Origin: Brucella tritici
GTDB taxonomy: Bacteria > Pseudomonadota > Alphaproteobacteria > Rhizobiales > Rhizobiaceae
Assembly: GCF_902825325.1 (NCBI RefSeq)
Contig: NZ_CADEAR010000013.1
Span: 1-64,000, forward strand
DNA: 64,000 nucleotides
Direction of reading: 5' to 3'
Below, in pieces: positions 19,022 through 27,868 of the stretch. Position 1 is the stretch's first letter. Each line of letters starts with the position of its first letter. Below the pieces are notes generated by a model. It was given only the letters and a program-made list of their open reading frames with translations. It had not been told where the DNA came from and did not search any database. Made by a program: the position numbers and the translations under genes.

Positions 19022-19888
19022 ATGACGGATATGACCGCCAATACCGCCGCTGTTGCCGTGCAGCCGAAAAAGAACCGTAAAGGCATTCCGCTGATGGTCA
19101 TCATCGGCTTTATCTGGATAGCCTCAATGATCCTGATTGCTCTGGCTGCGGACTGGATAAAACCCTACAACATCACAGCCTTTGACCTGAAAAACCGCCT
19201 CGCACTGCCGGGGAACGCACAGCACTGGCTGGGCACCGATGAGCTGGGACGTGACGTGCTTTCACGCCTTATCGAATCCATTCGTATTTCGCTGCTCATC
19301 GCATTTGGCGCCACGATTATCTCTGCGGTATTCGGAACGACGCTCGGTTTTCTCGCAGCGTATTTTCGAGGTACCGTAGAGCAGGTTGTCGTTATGCTGG
19401 CTGATTTTCAGGCAGCACTTCCATTCCTGATCTTGTCGCTTGCCGTACTTGCATTCTTCGGTAGCTCGCTTCTGCTTTTGACCTGCCTTATGGGCTTTTA
19501 CGGTTGGGAACGTTATGCCCGTATCGCGCGCGGGTTGGCTGTCTCAGCGAATGCACAAGGCTATGCAGCAGCGGTTACCCAGCTCGGCGCTACGCCGTCG
19601 CGCGTTTATCTCAAGCATATCCTCCCGAACATTGCTTCGACGCTGATCGTCTCGATGACGCTGACATTCCCGGAGATTATTCTTCTCGAAAGCAGCCTTT
19701 CGTTTCTGGGATTGGGCGTGCAGCCGCCCATGACCAGTCTTGGCAATATGGTTGGTTATGGTCGCGAATATCTCACTCGTGCACCGTGGATCATGCTCGC
19801 GCCGTCATTTGTGATCATGTTCACGACGCTATCGATCAGCTTTGTGGGTGATTGGCTACGCGACAAGCTGGACCCGACGACGAGATAA
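19022..19888 (+). CDS. Oligopeptide-type ABC transporter permease (DppC-like)
   Basis: Partner permease, 288 residues, with six hydrophobic helices. AQHWLGTDELGRDVLSRLI near residues 60-80 is the DppC/OppC hallmark and NAQGYAAAVTQLGATPSRVYLKHILPN the coupling loop. It starts 10 nt after the DppB-like gene and ends the importer operon. Confidence 0.9.
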   Translation: MTDMTANTAAVAVQPKKNRKGIPLMVIIGFIWIASMILIALAADWIKPYNITAFDLKNRLALPGNAQHWLGTDELGRDVLSRLIESIRISLLIAFGATIISAVFGTTLGFLAAYFRGTVEQVVVMLADFQAALPFLILSLAVLAFFGSSLLLLTCLMGFYGWERYARIARGLAVSANAQGYAAAVTQLGATPSRVYLKHILPNIASTLIVSMTLTFPEIILLESSLSFLGLGVQPPMTSLGNMVGYGREYLTRAPWIMLAPSFVIMFTTLSISFVGDWLRDKLDPTTR

Positions 19889-19979
19889 TGTCGGTCGCCT
19901 TCCCATACTTGGACCTTGCGATTCTGAAAGCGAGTTGTTTAGTGTGAGGCGACAGAATTTTTATGGGAACTGACGTCTT

Positions 19980-20402
19980 ATGTTGAAGAATATCAATCCA
20001 TTGCTGACCGGCTCGTTGCTCGAGGTTCTTGCCGATATGGGGCACGGAGACGATCTTGTGATTGTCGATGCCAATTATCCGGCGCAGTCCTCTGGTGTCC
20101 ACGTACTGGATTTTCCGGGAACCACCGCAACGGATATGGCGGAAGCCGTTCTGTCACTGCTGCCTTTGGACGATTTTGTCGACAAGCCAGCTGCTGTCAT
20201 GCAGGCGCCCAATGAAACGCCAGCGATTTTCAAGGAGTTTGATGCGGTCATAGAAGCGGCCGAGGGACGGAAGATTTCTGTCGATCCGATTGAAAGATTT
20301 GCCTTTTATCACCGCGCTCGCGATGCTTTCGCGATCATTCGTACGGGCGAGAAACGACTTTATGGCAATGTCATTTTCAAGAAGGGCGTCGTCCGCTCCT
20401 GA
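19980..20402 (+). CDS. RbsD/FucU family sugar mutarotase/pyranase
   Basis: Small cytoplasmic sugar-anomer enzyme, 140 residues, the usual length for FucU. The active-site region LADMGHGDDLVIVDANYPA (residues 17-35) contains the family His and Asp, and the C-terminal GEKRLYGNVIFKKGVV is characteristic. FucU-type enzymes interconvert L-fucose anomers; RbsD converts ribose forms; which sugar applies here is not clear. It lies 91 nt behind the peptide-type importer operon in the same direction and may be read through or separately expressed. It shares a bidirectional terminator with the next gene. Confidence 0.85.
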   Translation: MLKNINPLLTGSLLEVLADMGHGDDLVIVDANYPAQSSGVHVLDFPGTTATDMAEAVLSLLPLDDFVDKPAAVMQAPNETPAIFKEFDAVIEAAEGRKISVDPIERFAFYHRARDAFAIIRTGEKRLYGNVIFKKGVVRS

Positions 20403-20427
20403 GCGGTGACATTAATATTGGCACATT

Positions 20428-20456
20428 AAAAACCCGGGCATTGAGCCCGGGTTTTT
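20428..20456. terminator. Bidirectional rho-independent terminator
   Basis: AAAAACCCGGGC-ATTGA-GCCCGGGTTTTT, perfect with A and T tracts on both sides, placed between two convergent genes. Confidence 0.92.
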
Positions 20457-20466
20457 GCTTTCAGCT

Positions 20467-21000
20467 TTATTCCTGCGGCTTCTCGGCTTGATCCTTCATC
20501 GGGCCTTTGTGCTCACCACCCTTGTGTTTGCCCATGTGATGTGGGCCTTTGTGGTGAGAGCCTCTGGTCTGGTGATGCATCTTCGCAGCACGCATTTCGC
20601 TGCGATCAATTTTGCCATCCTCGTTCCGATCCAGTGCAGCGAATTCCTTCTTGCGCTGGTTCTCCACTTCCGCAAGCGTAACCTTGCCATCGCCATTGAT
20701 ATCGAGACGACGTTCCATGCGGTCGGCTGCACGGCTCACGATACGCTTGAGCGCCAGTGCTTCGATTTCGGCTCGAGAAAGTATGCCGTCGCCATCGGTA
20801 TCGGCGGCCTTGAGATCATCCATGCGAGAGAACTTCTCAAGATCAATAGGACCCCGTTTGTCCTTCATATCTTTGCGTGGTGTAACGGCCGTCTCTGCTG
20901 CCGGTTTATCAGTATTTGCACTGCTGTTTTCTTGTGCTAGTGCAGGGAAAGAAAGCAAAGATGTTGCAATTACAGCGATAAATGCGGTCTTCGATTTCAT
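20467..21000 (-). CDS. Secreted EF-hand calcium-binding protein with His-rich tail
   Basis: Periplasmic or secreted calcium-binding protein, 177 residues. A signal peptide (1-22, cut at ALA) is followed by three complete 12-residue EF-hand loops at 67-78, 100-111 and 124-135, each with Asp/Asn at positions 1, 3, 5, Gly at 6 and Glu at 12. The tail from 140 on is rich in His, Lys and Gly (HHKGPHHMGKHKGGEHKG) and could bind transition metals. Monocistronic, convergent with the mutarotase gene. Confidence 0.85.
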   Translation of the reverse strand: MKSKTAFIAVIATSLLSFPALAQENSSANTDKPAAETAVTPRKDMKDKRGPIDLEKFSRMDDLKAADTDGDGILSRAEIEALALKRIVSRAADRMERRLDINGDGKVTLAEVENQRKKEFAALDRNEDGKIDRSEMRAAKMHHQTRGSHHKGPHHMGKHKGGEHKGPMKDQAEKPQE

Positions 21001-21216
21001 GGCTATTTGACTCCGTTACTCTTTTACAGGGGCGCCGATAAAAGGCGTGCGAGTAATGTCTGTCTTTTTAGATGAACCGCATATGAATATGCCAATTAAT
21101 TATCGGTAATGTATTGGGTTGTGTATGAGAAAACCGGAGCTGAAGCATTCTCTAAAGCAGGGAATCATCTGCTCATACGGAGATACATGTCTGTCCGAAC
21201 GGGAAGATTTTGTCTG

Positions 21217-21234
21217 ATCCTTCAGGATCAGTTA
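21217..21234 (-). terminator. Possible terminator of the tRNA-Lys transcript
   Basis: On the minus strand CTGATCC-TGAA-GGATCAG, a 7-bp stem about 33 nt downstream of the tRNA 3' end, followed only by ACAAAATC. No clear T-run, so the call is weak. Confidence 0.4.
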
Positions 21235-21266
21235 TCAGCGGAAGCGTTTGTTTTCAGAAGAGAAAA

Positions 21267-21342
<76 letters not shown>

Positions 21343-21919
21343 ACTCGCTTTGCCGAGGCAGCGGCCCCGGTGAAGTGAGCGGTTCTATAACGGCCTCTTT
21401 TCCACCTGTCCAGCCTTCAACTGTAAAATTTCTGAAAAAAATGACAGTTTTCCCAAAAAGCCCGGAAATGCGGGTCTTTCGAAAATCCATTTCTGCGCGT
21501 TACCGCTGTCTTTTTCCGTGTGTGTATATTCTGGTTGTATTTCCTGAGCGCTCTTTTGAGAATCAGAAATGAGAGATTCTTGATTTGATTCATTTTTTCA
21601 CGTCTCCGGCGTTGTAAGCCGAACCCTGCGGCTCCATATTCGCCAAGCTGGACTAATACGTCCGGTGGGGAGGTTTTGTTCAGGGAGTAGAGCCACGCCG
21701 CAAATGTCGCAGCAATGTCATCAATTATTGATGCTTGTCTGAGAAGCTACGGCATATAAAAGACTTGATCGGTTGGTAATGGTTCTGAAGTCACGGACAC
21801 CGCCACCGCCCCTGGAATTTGTCAGAGCAAGGCGCTTCATGCACCGGGTTGCCCTTGCCGAAGAAAACAGAAACGGCTCACATCGTTTCAAAATCCGGTT
21901 CGCGACATTTGAGGACGGA
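21343..21919. other. 577-nt intergenic region upstream of a DedA gene
   Basis: Holds the promoter of the tRNA on one side and of the DedA gene on the other. No supported ORF. A short GGAC-TAATA-CGTCC dyad lies near 21651. An in-frame extension of the DedA ORF back to 21773 is low in hydrophobic residues and not supported by a ribosome site. Confidence 0.4.
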
Positions 21920-22582
21920 ATGGAAAGCATAATAGGCGATCTCGGACAGTTTATTTCCGATCATCGGTCATGGGCTGGGCCTATCGTGGGCATCATCGCC
22001 TTTGGCGAGTCTCTCGCCATTATAGGAATGTTCATTCCAGCCACTCCGATCATGATCGCCATTGGCGGCCTCGTGGGTGCCGGAATCATCGAACCCATTC
22101 CCGTCATTATCGGCGCGATCATTGGTGCTGTTATCGGCGATATTATCTCCTATTTCCTAGGCTGGTGGCTTGGCCGCAACATCATCCACAAATGGCCGCT
22201 CAACAAGCACCGCAGCGGTGTGGCGCGTGCGCGCCTTCTATTCCGTCGCTATGGTTTTTCGGCGGTGTTCCTGGGCCGCTTCTTCGGTCCTGTACGCTGC
22301 ACCGTACCGATGGTTGCCGGCATGATGTCGATGGATCAGACGCGCTTCCAGACCGCTAATGTCCTGTCTGCCCTGGTATGGGCTCCACTGATGTTCCTTC
22401 CGGGTTGGTTGGCTGGCCGTGGCGCTGGCGTTTTTGCCAGAATGGACGGCGATCACATGTTCTGGTTCGTGATCGGGATCACGATCGCGACTATCATCGT
22501 GACGGTCATTGGCGTTCGTTTTTTCAAAGCCCGTCCACGTCGGGAGCGTAAGCGCCGAGTTCATGTCTCACCGGCCGAATAA
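21920..22582 (+). CDS. DedA family inner-membrane protein
   Basis: Polytopic membrane protein of the DedA/VTT superfamily, 220 residues. Members act as lipid (undecaprenyl-phosphate or phosphatidylethanolamine) scramblases or flippases. Motifs seen are FGESLAIIGMFIPATP, GAVIGDIISYFLGWWLGR and FLGRFFGPVRCTVPMVAGM, the Arg-containing family signature. ATG 21920 is preferred: GAGGACGG is upstream and the protein then starts as usual for the family. The C-terminus is very basic (RPRRERKRR). Confidence 0.85.
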   Translation: MESIIGDLGQFISDHRSWAGPIVGIIAFGESLAIIGMFIPATPIMIAIGGLVGAGIIEPIPVIIGAIIGAVIGDIISYFLGWWLGRNIIHKWPLNKHRSGVARARLLFRRYGFSAVFLGRFFGPVRCTVPMVAGMMSMDQTRFQTANVLSALVWAPLMFLPGWLAGRGAGVFARMDGDHMFWFVIGITIATIIVTVIGVRFFKARPRRERKRRVHVSPAE

Positions 22583-22908
22583 TAATCGGTCTCTTGTGCA
22601 GCAGGCTTCAGTCTGCTTAATAACAAAACCATATGTTCCATATGGCAACCGGTGTTGCTGAGGCTTGGAGCCTCGCAAGCACCTCATATAAGGTTCATCG
22701 CGCTTTATGCCCGACGACAGTTCTGACGATTCGTCTTCTCGAAGTCCGAGTTCCCCGAAGGGGTGTTCGGGCTTCCCGCGCGTTGAACAATTCCCGATAG
22801 TCTTTGTCCGCCAGGGGCTGGACCGCACAAAAGCGGCCCGGCCACAAACTGCTTGCGGCGTAGTTTCCAATTTTCATTTCTGCTGATCTTTAAAGGAGCC
22901 GACATATC
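22583..22908 (+). other. 326-nt structured leader upstream of the TerC-like gene
   Basis: No supported ORF. Short dyads are visible: CCATATG-TTC-CATATGG (22630-22646), GAGGCTTGGAGCCTC near 22660 and CCCCGAAGGGG near 22755. An AAAGGAG ribosome site ends the region. It may be a regulated 5' leader; it does not match any riboswitch consensus that I can recognise. Confidence 0.4.
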
Positions 22909-24477
22909 ATGGACTGGTCCATGGACTGGATTGCCGACCCCAATGCCTGGATAGGTTTGGTGACATTGGTGGTACTCGAGATCGTTCTCGGTATCGACAA
23001 TCTCGTCTTCATCGCCATTCTGGCCGACAAACTGCCCCCGCACCAACGCAATCGTGCACGGCTAATCGGCCTTAGTCTCGCTCTTCTGATGCGTTTGGTA
23101 CTGCTGGCGTCGATTTCCTGGATCGTCACTCTGCGAGAGCCCTTGGTGTCGCTGATGGGCATGTCCTTCTCGGGACGCGACATCATCATGCTGATAGGCG
23201 GCCTCTTCCTCCTCGCCAAGGGCACAATGGAGCTCCACGAGCGGCTGGAGGGCGATCATGGGCCAAAAAGTTCCAAGGTTGTGCATGCTGTGTTCTGGCA
23301 AGTGATCGTTCAGATTGTCGTTCTGGATGCGGTGTTCTCGCTGGATAGCGTCATCACGGCTGTTGGCATGGTCCAGCACCTGCCGGTCATGATGATTGCT
23401 GTGGTTATCGCCATCGGCGTGATGATGCTCGCTTCCAAGCCGTTGATGGACTTTGTCAACAAGCACCCCACCGTCGTCATCCTCTGTCTTGGCTTTTTGA
23501 TGATGATTGGCTTCAGTCTGGTCGTGGAAGGTTTCGGATTCCATATTCCAAAGGGTTATCTCTATGCCGCGATCGGCTTCTCGGTATTGATCGAAGCGGC
23601 CAATCAGATGTCGCGACACAATCGTGAAAAGCTGGTTACCACCAATGATCTGCGAGAACGCACGGCAGGCGCAGTCCTGCGCCTGCTCGGTGGTGGTCGC
23701 GGTGAAAATCCGCTCTCTGATACGATTGATGTGATTGCCCAGCAGACAGCCGCCAGTGACGTCTTCCTGCCGGAAGAAAAGGAGATGATCCGCGGCGTTC
23801 TCGATCTGGCTGATCGACCTGTGCGTTCCATCATGTCGCCACGCAATGAGATCGAGTGGCTGGACCTCGATGAAGACGAAGCGGAACTGGATGCGGCCAT
23901 TCGCAAGCTGTCACATTCACGCGTCATCGTTGCACGTCGTCAGGTGGATGAGTTCATCGGCGTGGCGCTTGTGAGGGATCTTCTGCTCGATATCGGCGAC
24001 AGGAAGCCTATCGACTGGGACAAAATCGTAAAACAACCGCTTGTCGTGCATGAAAATGCAAATGTGTTGCGCGTTATGGAACAGTTGCGCAACTCACCTG
24101 TTCAGATCGCGGTGGTGGTAGACGAGCATGGTTCTTTCGAAGGCGTCGTGACACCCACCGACGTTCTGGAAGCCATTGCCGGTGAGTTTCCTGATGAAGA
24201 TGAAGAGGCGGCTGTAGCGCAGTCGGACGGCCATGGTGGTTATCTTGTGGATGGCTTTACCGATATTCGTCGGCTGAGTGGTCTTCTTGAACGCGACCTT
24301 CTTGATGATGGTGATCGCTATACGACGCTGGCCGGTTATGTTCTCTGGCATCTCGGACACTTGCCGCTGGGTGGGGAAAGCTTCGTTGCCGATGGCCTGG
24401 AGTTCAAGATCGAGTCGATGAACGGTCGTCATATCGCCAAGGTACGCATTACGCCCTCAATCGACTACGAGGTTTAA
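22909..24477 (+). CDS. TerC family membrane protein fused to CBS and CorC/HlyC domains (YoaE-like)
   Basis: Inner-membrane protein of 522 residues in three parts. Residues 1 to about 235 form the TerC-type membrane domain with [20 protein letters not shown] and [15 protein letters not shown], each carrying the conserved Asp used for cation binding. A CBS-pair follows (about 295-425) and a CorC/HlyC transporter-associated domain closes the protein. TerC members export manganese or protect metallated exoproteins; the fusion resembles E. coli YoaE/YegH. The ion is unknown here. Confidence 0.9.
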   Translation: MDWSMDWIADPNAWIGLVTLVVLEIVLGIDNLVFIAILADKLPPHQRNRARLIGLSLALLMRLVLLASISWIVTLREPLVSLMGMSFSGRDIIMLIGGLFLLAKGTMELHERLEGDHGPKSSKVVHAVFWQVIVQIVVLDAVFSLDSVITAVGMVQHLPVMMIAVVIAIGVMMLASKPLMDFVNKHPTVVILCLGFLMMIGFSLVVEGFGFHIPKGYLYAAIGFSVLIEAANQMSRHNREKLVTTNDLRERTAGAVLRLLGGGRGENPLSDTIDVIAQQTAASDVFLPEEKEMIRGVLDLADRPVRSIMSPRNEIEWLDLDEDEAELDAAIRKLSHSRVIVARRQVDEFIGVALVRDLLLDIGDRKPIDWDKIVKQPLVVHENANVLRVMEQLRNSPVQIAVVVDEHGSFEGVVTPTDVLEAIAGEFPDEDEEAAVAQSDGHGGYLVDGFTDIRRLSGLLERDLLDDGDRYTTLAGYVLWHLGHLPLGGESFVADGLEFKIESMNGRHIAKVRITPSIDYEV

Positions 24478-24652
24478 CAGGAATGAATTTGCGGGCTGGT
24501 TGATCTGGCTCGCAAATTATTTCACACAGTTAACTCCGATAAAATAAGTAGGTTATTGACAAAAGCCGAGAAGCCTTCAAAATTAACCTATCGTTCATTG
24601 TTGCGGCGAAAGCGCGACAATATTTGAGCGGAAGGCAATGAGGAGGCTAGGC

Positions 24653-24841
24653 ATGAGGCGAACCGTTCAACTGCTCGCTACGAAAATGAAGAATACGTTT
24701 TTGCGTGTTCCGGCCTTTTTAGAGCAGCCTTGGCGCGAAATGAAGTTGAATGCGGAAGAGATTGCAGCGCGCCGCCGTAGTCGGCTGGAGCGTGGCGAGC
24801 ATAATTTTCTCTGGTGCTGGCAGCATCGCGGTTTCTGGTGA
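24653..24841 (+). CDS. Small protein of unknown function
   Basis: A 62-residue reading frame, not recognised. ATG 24653 has an ideal ribosome site AGGAGG at 24641-24646. A TTGACA at 24556 could be the -35 box. The product is basic with an RRRSRLERGEHNF stretch and a Trp-rich C-terminus (FLWCWQHRGFW), no clear membrane helix. A GGCAGG...CCTGCCTTTT terminator-like hairpin follows. Expression is plausible but unproven. Confidence 0.5.
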   Translation: MRRTVQLLATKMKNTFLRVPAFLEQPWREMKLNAEEIAARRRSRLERGEHNFLWCWQHRGFW

Positions 24842-24867
24842 GATCAGAAGTCCAAGAAAAGGTTTGA

Positions 24868-24897
24868 AGGCAGGGGGTGGAAGTCTCCTGCCTTTTG
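24868..24897 (+). terminator. Probable terminator after the small ORF
   Basis: AAGGCAGG (24867-24874) faces CCTGCCTTTT (24888-24897) around a 13-nt loop. Confidence 0.6.
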
Positions 24898-25000
24898 CAT
24901 TTCATTTTATGGTTTCGATCCTGATGAGAATTATTTTCTCATGCCAGCATGTGGTTTGGGTACAGGTTCCATGAATGGCTTTGAAAGTAGTTTATATATT

Positions 25001-25061
25001 TAAATCAATGATTTAGATTGATTTTGTCTCTTCTCTCGTTAGATTTGTTTTCCGAAAACAA
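25001..25061. promoter_or_regulatory. Two inverted repeats upstream of the sulfate uptake genes
   Basis: AAATCAAT-GATTTAG-ATTGATTT (about 25001-25023) and TTGTTTTC-C-GAAAACAA (25045-25061), the second a perfect 8-bp dyad with a single centre base. Both lie within 110 nt of the binding-protein start and are candidate operators. The regulator is not identified. Confidence 0.5.
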
Positions 25062-25108
25062 TCCAGTTTAGAGCGCTTTTCGCAAACAGCGCGGTGGGGA
25101 TGGGTCTA

Positions 25109-26113
25109 ATGAGAAAAATTATTCTATATGCGGCGGTAGCCCTCGGTCTCGGCGCCGCTCCGGTTCATGCGCAGGAGTCGAAGGAAATCCTCAACGTTTC
25201 CTATGACATCGCGCGAGAACTCTACGAACAGGTCAACAAGGCCTTCATCGTAGACTGGAAGACCAAGACCGGTGAAGATCTGACCGTCAATCAGTCTCAT
25301 GCGGGCTCCTCGAAGCAGGCGCGTTCGATCCTGGAAGGGCTTGAAGCGGATGTGGTTACCTTCAATCAGGTGATCGACGTGCAGGTCCTGCATGACAAGG
25401 GCAATCTCATTCCGGCCGATTGGCAGAAGCGACTCCCGAACAACTCGTCACCCTACTATTCATTCCCTGCTTTCCTCGTTCGTGAGGGCAATCCGAAGAA
25501 CATCAAGAATTGGGATGATCTGGCGCGTGACGACGTGAAGGTGATCTTCCCGAATCCGAAAACTTCGGGCAATGCGCGCTATACCTATCTTGCTGCGACG
25601 GCGTACGCGAACGAAGCATTCAAGGGCGATCAGACAAAAGTTCACGAATTTATCGGGAAGATTTTCAAGAATGTTCCCGTGTTCGATACGGGCGGTCGTG
25701 GCGCAACGACGACTTTTGCCGAACGTGGCATTGGCGACGTGTTGGTGACCTTCGAGGCTGAAACACGCGGAACCGAGAAGGTTCTTGGCCCCGACAAATA
25801 TGACGTTGTCGTACCGGAAGTCAGTCTGCTGGCAGAGTTTCCTGTTACGGTCGTCGACAAGGTGGTAGACAAGCGCGGATCGCGCAAGATTGCCGAAGCC
25901 TATCTCGATTATCTCTATTCGCCGGAAGGCCAGGAGATTCTAGCTCAAAACTTCAACCGCGTGCATGACAAGGATGTCATCGCAAAACATAAGGATATCT
26001 ATCCCGATGTGCGGCTCGTGACTGTTGAAGATGCTTTCGGTGGCTGGGAGAAAGTTCAGAAGGAACATTTCGCCGAAGGCGGAGTGCTCGATCAGCTCTT
26101 CACCGGCAAATAA
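25109..26113 (+). CDS. cysP: Sulfate ABC transporter substrate-binding protein
   Basis: Periplasmic sulfate/thiosulfate-binding protein (Sbp/CysP), 334 residues. A signal peptide (1-20, cut at VHA) precedes the mature domain beginning with NVSYDIARELYEQ. Further family segments are NQSHAGSSKQARSI, KTSGNARYTYLAATAYA and DTGGRGATTTFAERGIGDVLVTFEAE. ATG 25109 is chosen because GGGGA lies 8 nt upstream; earlier in-frame starts add a few residues only. Two permease genes follow. Confidence 0.92.
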   Translation: MRKIILYAAVALGLGAAPVHAQESKEILNVSYDIARELYEQVNKAFIVDWKTKTGEDLTVNQSHAGSSKQARSILEGLEADVVTFNQVIDVQVLHDKGNLIPADWQKRLPNNSSPYYSFPAFLVREGNPKNIKNWDDLARDDVKVIFPNPKTSGNARYTYLAATAYANEAFKGDQTKVHEFIGKIFKNVPVFDTGGRGATTTFAERGIGDVLVTFEAETRGTEKVLGPDKYDVVVPEVSLLAEFPVTVVDKVVDKRGSRKIAEAYLDYLYSPEGQEILAQNFNRVHDKDVIAKHKDIYPDVRLVTVEDAFGGWEKVQKEHFAEGGVLDQLFTGK

Positions 26114-26125
26114 ACAGAGCCAATT

Positions 26126-26155
26126 GGCGATCCCTGAGGGATCGCCTTGCTTTTT
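26126..26155 (+). terminator. Terminator-like hairpin between cysP and cysT
   Basis: GGCGATCCC-TGA-GGGATCGCC (26126-26146), a perfect 9-bp stem, followed by TTGCTTTTT. Probably partial termination so that the binding protein is made in excess. Confidence 0.8.
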
Positions 26156-26166
26156 GGAAAAATCCA

Positions 26167-27003
26167 GTGGCGCTTCTAAGCATGAAACGTAATTCTGTGC
26201 TGCCGGGGTTCGGACTGACCCTCGGCTGCACTTTGCTTTATCTGGCTGTGATCGTGGCCTTGCCACTGTTGGCCATGATTCTGAAAACGGCAAGTCTCGG
26301 CTGGAGCGACTTCTGGAGTATCGTGACCTCAGATCGGGCACTGGCGACCTATAAGATCACCTTGAGTGCAGCTGCGGTAGCAACAGTATTCAATGGCCTA
26401 TTCGGTCTTTTGCTGGCCTGGGTGCTGACCCGATACGAATTTCCCAGCAAACGCCTGATTGATGCTGCAGTCGATCTTCCTTTCGCGCTGCCGACTGCCA
26501 TAGCAGGTCTGGCATTGGTGACGCTCTTTGCCCAGAATGGCTGGTTCGGACGGTTCCTTGAACCGATTGGAATAAAGGTTGCCTATGCACCGCTCGGCAT
26601 CATGATCGCGATGTTTTTCACCAGCATTCCATTTGTTATCCGCACGGTGCAGCCGGTACTGGAGGATATGAGCGCTGATGTGGAAGAAGCTGCCCGTAGC
26701 CTCGGGGCCAGCTCTTGGCAGACATTCTCACACATTATCTGGCCGACCATCTTTCCATCTTTCCTTGCAGGCTCGTCGCTTTCCTTTGCGCGCAGCCTCG
26801 GTGAGTTTGGTTCGATTGTTTTTATCTCGGGCAATCTTCCCTTCGAGACTGAAGTGACATCGCTGCTCGTTTTCATCCGGCTTGATGAATATGATTATCC
26901 AGCCGCCGCAGCACTTGCATTCGTGATGCTCGTTACGGCGTTCCTGATGCTTCTTGTGACCAATCTCATTCAGGCAAGGCAGCTTCGTTATGCAGAACGC
27001 TAA
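26167..27003 (+). CDS. cysT: Sulfate ABC transporter permease CysT (CysU)
   Basis: Inner-membrane permease, up to 278 residues with six helices. SVLPGFGLTLGCTLLYL at the N-terminus and the EAA loop EEAARSLGASSWQTFSHIIWP are typical of CysT/CysU. GTG 26167 has a weak GGA 8 nt upstream; ATG 26182, five codons later, is equally possible. It overlaps cysW by 14 nt. Confidence 0.9.
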   Translation: MALLSMKRNSVLPGFGLTLGCTLLYLAVIVALPLLAMILKTASLGWSDFWSIVTSDRALATYKITLSAAAVATVFNGLFGLLLAWVLTRYEFPSKRLIDAAVDLPFALPTAIAGLALVTLFAQNGWFGRFLEPIGIKVAYAPLGIMIAMFFTSIPFVIRTVQPVLEDMSADVEEAARSLGASSWQTFSHIIWPTIFPSFLAGSSLSFARSLGEFGSIVFISGNLPFETEVTSLLVFIRLDEYDYPAAAALAFVMLVTAFLMLLVTNLIQARQLRYAER

Positions 27004-27820
27004 CGCAAGTTTACAGGCGCGAAACTCCGGACCTGCACGCAATCTGTTGATCTGGCTGGCGGCGGGCTTGTCGGTGATCTGCATCGGAGCACCGCTTGCA
27101 GTCATCTTCTCCTATGCGTTCAGCAAGGGCGTTGATGTCTTCTTCGGTGAAATATTGAAGCCGGATACATTGCATGCGGTCTGGCTGACCATTCTGACGG
27201 CTATTGTCGTGGTGCCTATCAATATGGCGTTTGGTGTTTGCGTCGCATGGCTCGTAACCAAGTTCCGTTTCCCCGGACGACGGCTGCTGATTACTTTCGT
27301 GGAAATACCGTTCTCAGTCTCTCCCATCGTGGCCGGTGTGACCTATCTCTTCCTCTACGGATCACAAGGTTTGCTGGGGCCATTGCTGGAAACCTACGAC
27401 ATCAAGATCATGTTCACGGTTCCGGCAATCTTTCTTGTCAGCCTCTTTGTCACTTCGCCTTTCGTGGCGCGTGAACTGATCCCGCTGATGGAAGTGCAGG
27501 GGAGTGAAGAAGAAGAAGCAGCTCTGACGCTTGGAGCCAATGCCTGGCAAACCTTCTTCTACGTGACCTTGCCTAATATCAAATGGGCATTGCTCTACGG
27601 TGCTGTACTTTGCAATGCGCGTGTGATGGGAGAGTTTGGAGCAACGTCGGTCGTTTCGGGTGCCATCCGAGGCAAGACCAATACGCTGCCGCTTCAGGTG
27701 GAACTACTGTTCAATGACTATAATGTCGCCGGTGCATTCGCTGCGGCTTCGACGCTTGCACTGATCGCTCTTCTGACACTTGTCTTGAAGGTTCTGCTTG
27801 AACGCAGGCAAGATGCTTAA
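26990..27820 (+). CDS. cysW: Sulfate ABC transporter permease CysW
   Basis: Partner permease of CysT, 276 residues with six helices. The coupling loop EEEAALTLGANAWQTFFYVTLPNIKWALLYG and GEFGATSVVSGAIRGKTNTLPLQVE are family hallmarks. The gene overlaps cysT. A cysA ATPase gene would normally follow but is absent; a repeat palindrome and a convergent hydrolase gene lie there instead. Confidence 0.9.
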   Translation: MQNANASLQARNSGPARNLLIWLAAGLSVICIGAPLAVIFSYAFSKGVDVFFGEILKPDTLHAVWLTILTAIVVVPINMAFGVCVAWLVTKFRFPGRRLLITFVEIPFSVSPIVAGVTYLFLYGSQGLLGPLLETYDIKIMFTVPAIFLVSLFVTSPFVARELIPLMEVQGSEEEEAALTLGANAWQTFFYVTLPNIKWALLYGAVLCNARVMGEFGATSVVSGAIRGKTNTLPLQVELLFNDYNVAGAFAAASTLALIALLTLVLKVLLERRQDA

Positions 27821-27834
27821 ATACAAAAAAGCTT

Positions 27835-27862
27835 GAGCGGTTCCATTTGACTGGAACCGCTC
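27835..27862. repeat. Dispersed palindromic repeat, copy 2 (half element)
   Basis: GAGCGGTTCCA-TTTGAC-TGGAACCGCTC, a perfect 11-bp dyad between two convergent genes. It corresponds to the GCGGTTCC half of copies 1 and 3. It may terminate transcription from both sides, though there is no T-run. Confidence 0.75.
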
Positions 27863-27868
27863 TCACGG

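Noticed and set aside
21773-21919. Extended N-terminus of the DedA protein
   Set aside because: The extra 49 residues are Pro/Arg-rich, do not resemble the family, and GAGGA before ATG 21920 favours the shorter form.
22583-22908. Manganese (yybP-ykoY) riboswitch before the TerC-like gene
   Set aside because: The conserved paired internal-loop sequences of that riboswitch could not be found, so only a generic structured leader is reported.
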